DNA of 64,000 nt from assembly GCA_016290295.1 (NCBI GenBank), contig JAEETJ010000012.1:1-64000 (forward strand), written 5' to 3'. Source of the stretch: Bacteroidales bacterium (GTDB lineage: Bacteria > Bacteroidota > Bacteroidia > Bacteroidales > WCHB1-69). Under the pieces are notes generated by a model. That model worked only from the letters and a program-made list of their open reading frames with translations. It did no database searches and was not told the origin of the DNA. Shown piece by piece: positions 61,602 through 64,000 of this stretch. Positions within the stretch are counted from its first letter, which is position 1, and the number at the start of each line of letters is the position of its first letter. The position numbers were made by a program, and so were the translations under genes.

Positions 61602-62024
61602 TTAATATTCTTGCATCATAAGGACAACTTTCTCCACCGTTTGTCCTTCCTGCAACTTAACCTGGGAGGAACCTCTGTAATTGTTGACTCCGATAACCTG
61701 TCCATTGTCATCTTTTACAGTATCCACATAAGTTGCCGCAATATTCAGAAGAGCCTCATACGGGTAGGTGTGCTCATAAACTCCGTTTTCATCGGTAACA
61801 CCTTTCTTACCATTTTCTATAGCCGGATGAACAATTCTGCCGGAGGCCACAGTACCAGGATAGATTTCCAAGTTAGCCCCAGGGACGACTTTACCCGTGT
61901 CAAGACCGGTGGTGGTAAAATTGCATATCACCTTTAAACCACAGTTATAGTTCTTTTTACATTGGGTCATAGTTAGAAGAATAACCAGAGCTATAACAGG
62001 TATAAAAAACAAAGACTTTTTCAT
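61602..62024 (-). CDS. Hypothetical lipoprotein with Ig-like fold features
   Basis: 140 residues. Lipobox-like LTMTQCKK (Cys22). The rest is beta-rich (VPGANLEIYPGTVASGRI, GVTDENGVYEHTYPYEALLN, QVKLQEGQTVEKVVLMMQ), resembling a carboxypeptidase regulatory-like or transthyretin-like module. No characterised homologue is recognised. It has its own -7 box and stands between lptC and the lytic transglycosylase gene, suggesting a cell-envelope role. Confidence 0.6.
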   Translation of the reverse strand: MKKSLFFIPVIALVILLTMTQCKKNYNCGLKVICNFTTTGLDTGKVVPGANLEIYPGTVASGRIVHPAIENGKKGVTDENGVYEHTYPYEALLNIAATYVDTVKDDNGQVIGVNNYRGSSQVKLQEGQTVEKVVLMMQEY

Positions 62025-62051
62025 AATGATATATTTATTTCAAACAGAATG

Positions 62052-62059
62052 CAAAAATA
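62052..62059 (-). promoter_or_regulatory. -7 box for lipoprotein-lytic transglycosylase unit
   Basis: TATTTTTG followed by C on the minus strand, 27 bp before the lipoprotein ATG. Confidence 0.6.
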
Positions 62060-62075
62060 CATTATTTTTTTTAAA

Positions 62076-62630
62076 TCACAACTCTTCCACAATCATTTCT
62101 CCTCTTGGGTTAAAAACCCTGTATTTGGAGAAGTGTTCATCGGCCTCGAAACCATCGCCATAATTTACCGTGCCGTCGGCTTTGGTCTGCTTTACCAACA
62201 CCACAGAATAAATAATCTGCTTATGTTGATCCCAGATAATTTGTTCTGATTCGATGGTTTCATTTTTTTTCAAATCTTTGATAACCACATTTTTAGAAGC
62301 TTCCATACGAGGAGGGACTTCTGAACTGATGGCATAATCCGCTGTCAGCACTGACTGTTTTTCACCCCACTCGTCATAGGCATATATGGTAATCCCATTG
62401 GGGCAATCCATATAAACAGTATCACCCAGATATTTATTTAATGTAGGGGCAAACAATTCAAAAGAAGTGATGCCGGCATCGCTAAAGACAATATGTATAT
62501 CTGTAGCTGATTCATCAGGGAACTTTCCGTTATACTCTTTGGCCACGACAGGCTCCCTCTTTTTGCCACAAGAAAAGAACAGTACCATCAAGGCAAGTGC
62601 GATAATGATACTGTTCTTTACTATTTTCAT
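62076..62630 (-). CDS. lptC: LPS export protein LptC
   Basis: Bitopic or lipid-anchored periplasmic bridge protein passing LPS from LptBFG to LptA. 184 residues. An N-terminal segment with a lipobox-like Cys (LMVLFFSC, Cys21) precedes a single OstA-like beta-jellyroll: DIHIVFSDAGITSFELFAPT, YAYDEWGEKQSVLTADYAIS and EASKNVVIKDLKKNETIESE. The Cys anchor is typical of the Bacteroidetes form. It follows a TPR gene by 38 bp, the usual neighbour in Bacteroidales. Confidence 0.9.
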   Translation of the reverse strand: MKIVKNSIIIALALMVLFFSCGKKREPVVAKEYNGKFPDESATDIHIVFSDAGITSFELFAPTLNKYLGDTVYMDCPNGITIYAYDEWGEKQSVLTADYAISSEVPPRMEASKNVVIKDLKKNETIESEQIIWDQHKQIIYSVVLVKQTKADGTVNYGDGFEADEHFSKYRVFNPRGEMIVEEL

Positions 62631-62668
62631 TGTATTATATCAGCTTAAAAAGGCGTATTACCCTAATT

Positions 62669-64000
62669 TTAGCGGATAGTGGTTGTTTCCTGGATCCAGC
62701 ATCCGACATGGAATGACTGGCCTTTTTGCAGACCTCTTACGAAGAGATCCTGCTGAGTTGGGAAAGCCAGTTTCGCTCTTTTGGCATTGGCTGTTTCCGC
62801 GCAGCTGGGATCAACAGCGGCAGCCTTGGCATATTTGTCGGCAGCAGCCCAGTTGTAGCAGCGTGGCAGGAAGTCGTCACCACCGCAGCGGTTACCAGAA
62901 GAAGCGTACAAGTCACCAATCAGGATATAAGCTTTGCCGCAATTCGGGTGAATCTTAATGGCCTGCAATGCTGCCGAACGAGCTTCAGAATATTTCTGCT
63001 GTAACTGATAAGCCAGACCTAACATATAGTAGCAATCCACTTTCTGCTCCTGAGTTTCGAACAAGGAAATAGCTTCGTTGAAGTAATCAATAGCCTTGTC
63101 AACTTCCTGATTTCTCAAAGACAGGTTACCCATCAGGTAAGCACTCTGTGCTCCTGGTTCAGCACCATGTACTATTTCCAGGATTTCCTTGAATACCGGA
63201 GAGGTAATGCAGTTGCCTTTGAACATGGTCATCATCATCTTCTTCAGAGCTTTGATATTATTTCTGTTCTGGTCAATTTTCTTGGCATATACTTGTTCAA
63301 GCACATTGCAAGGTGCGTATGGCTGGAACTTGTTCTCTATGTTGCTCAAAGTTTTACGGTAGTTGTTCACAAGCTTCATCTGACGGGCAGTATCTGCGGA
63401 CAGTTGTTTGAAACGCTTGTCATATTCCATTTTGTCGATTTGTCCAATTTTGAATGCAGAATCCAAATTGACGAAGTTCGGCAGTTGTTTCTCATATTTC
63501 ACAAAAGCATTGGTAATTGCCACATCGATATAGTCAGTAGCTCTTTCGTATGCCTCGATGATAATCGTGGTATCTCTCTTGATCAGTGTCATGGTTTCGG
63601 CCACTTTGAAATAAGAGTCCCAAATGTTAGGCTGAGTCTTTTCCTTTTCAAGCTCAACAGATCTTACAAACAGGTTATAGACATCCTCAATAGCATCATA
63701 GTTGCCTGTTTTTTTGTATTGCTTTGCGTATTCTGACATTCTGTAACGGGCTGTGTTGAACGCCATGAAACCCAAACCATTTCCTTCTGTGAATTTGTTG
63801 GGAAAATACAGGTGACGATCTTTATATGAGTTGATCAAGTCGTCAATCAATGCTTCTTTTTTAGCGGAGTCCTTCTCATTCTTAATCAGATTATCGAACA
63901 TGGTCTGTGCATTGGTATAAATACCATCCCAAGCACAGGGGCAGTTGTTAATCACATAATGCCATGGTGTCAAGGCATCGGCATACTGCTTGTTGTTGTA
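62669..64000 (-). CDS. TPR-containing protein, 5' end cut by window
   Basis: At least 443 residues; its reading frame is still open at base 64000 (the upstream frame reads YNNKQYADALTPWH), so the start lies beyond the window and the in-frame TTG at 63973 is not the start. TPR-like units are seen at about 285-395 (SAYLMGNLSLRNQEVDKAID, DCYYMLGLAYQLQQKYSEAR, KAYILIGDLYASSGNRCGGD). A Cys-rich portion (CPCAW, NRCGGDDFLPRC) suggests an extracytoplasmic location. It belongs to the envelope gene group upstream of lptC. Confidence 0.75.
   Translation of the reverse strand, partial: YNNKQYADALTPWHYVINNCPCAWDGIYTNAQTMFDNLIKNEKDSAKKEALIDDLINSYKDRHLYFPNKFTEGNGLGFMAFNTARYRMSEYAKQYKKTGNYDAIEDVYNLFVRSVELEKEKTQPNIWDSYFKVAETMTLIKRDTTIIIEAYERATDYIDVAITNAFVKYEKQLPNFVNLDSAFKIGQIDKMEYDKRFKQLSADTARQMKLVNNYRKTLSNIENKFQPYAPCNVLEQVYAKKIDQNRNNIKALKKMMMTMFKGNCITSPVFKEILEIVHGAEPGAQSAYLMGNLSLRNQEVDKAIDYFNEAISLFETQEQKVDCYYMLGLAYQLQQKYSEARSAALQAIKIHPNCGKAYILIGDLYASSGNRCGGDDFLPRCYNWAAADKYAKAAAVDPSCAETANAKRAKLAFPTQQDLFVRGLQKGQSFHVGCWIQETTTIR

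Overview
The window looks like chromosomal DNA of an uncultured, probably anaerobic, gut- or rumen-type member of the Bacteroidales. Three things point there. First, the protein families: GSCFA, FISUMP, DUF2723, C10 peptidase, DUF4143 ATPase, DUF4197 and LptC lipoproteins. Second, about 20 upstream regions carry the Bacteroidetes -7 promoter box TAnnTTTG, and clear Shine-Dalgarno sequences are rare. Third, a HydE-like radical SAM enzyme and a pyrophosphate-type phosphofructokinase suit anaerobic fermentation. I see no insertion sequence, prophage, CRISPR array, rRNA or replication origin; the only tRNA is Asn(GTT).

Layout. 1-7 kb (all minus): DUF4197 lipoprotein and PPi-type phosphofructokinase, then C10 protease, MurA (Asp in place of the fosfomycin-target Cys), MlaE/MlaF-type lipid transporter and CvpA. 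7-12 kb: UvrD/PcrA helicase and GSCFA protein (plus), DUF4143 ATPase (minus). 12-23.2 kb is the accessory part: a broken RhuM/ORF6N-type gene, an AT-rich gene pair encoding a membrane-anchored PD-(D/E)XK-like protein and a small membrane protein, a 2746-residue secreted mosaic protein and a small beta-barrel protein. 23.2-24 kb is non-coding and holds a rod-shaped 6S-like RNA candidate, palindromes and a terminator-like hairpin. 24-36 kb: gap-priA, YitT protein, tRNA-Asn, patatin and threonine aldolase, mnmA, hydE, TPR protein and DedA. 36-46 kb: aroE, uvrA, DegT aminotransferase, DUF2007, phosphoethanolamine transferase, hutI, manC. 46-64 kb: DUF2723, pheS, cyclophilin, thpR, aminotransferase, Gph, rfbC, CLC channel, SAM-hydrolase-like protein, SDR, purD, MltF-like lytic transglycosylase, lipoprotein, lptC and a TPR gene cut by the window edge.

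Most genes are core housekeeping (repair, envelope, translation, central metabolism). The unusual signals are: (1) the giant secreted protein, with 13 homologous ~95-residue modules, 4 FISUMP modules and what looks like a circularly permuted vWA domain; (2) a genome-wide habit of degenerate 7- and 8-bp repeat tracts lying exactly at gene 3' ends, often supplying the last codons and the stop; (3) mosaic palindromic elements in spacers, one of which has been absorbed into the end of the CvpA gene; (4) the 6S-like RNA candidate; (5) the uncharacterised AT-rich membrane gene pair.
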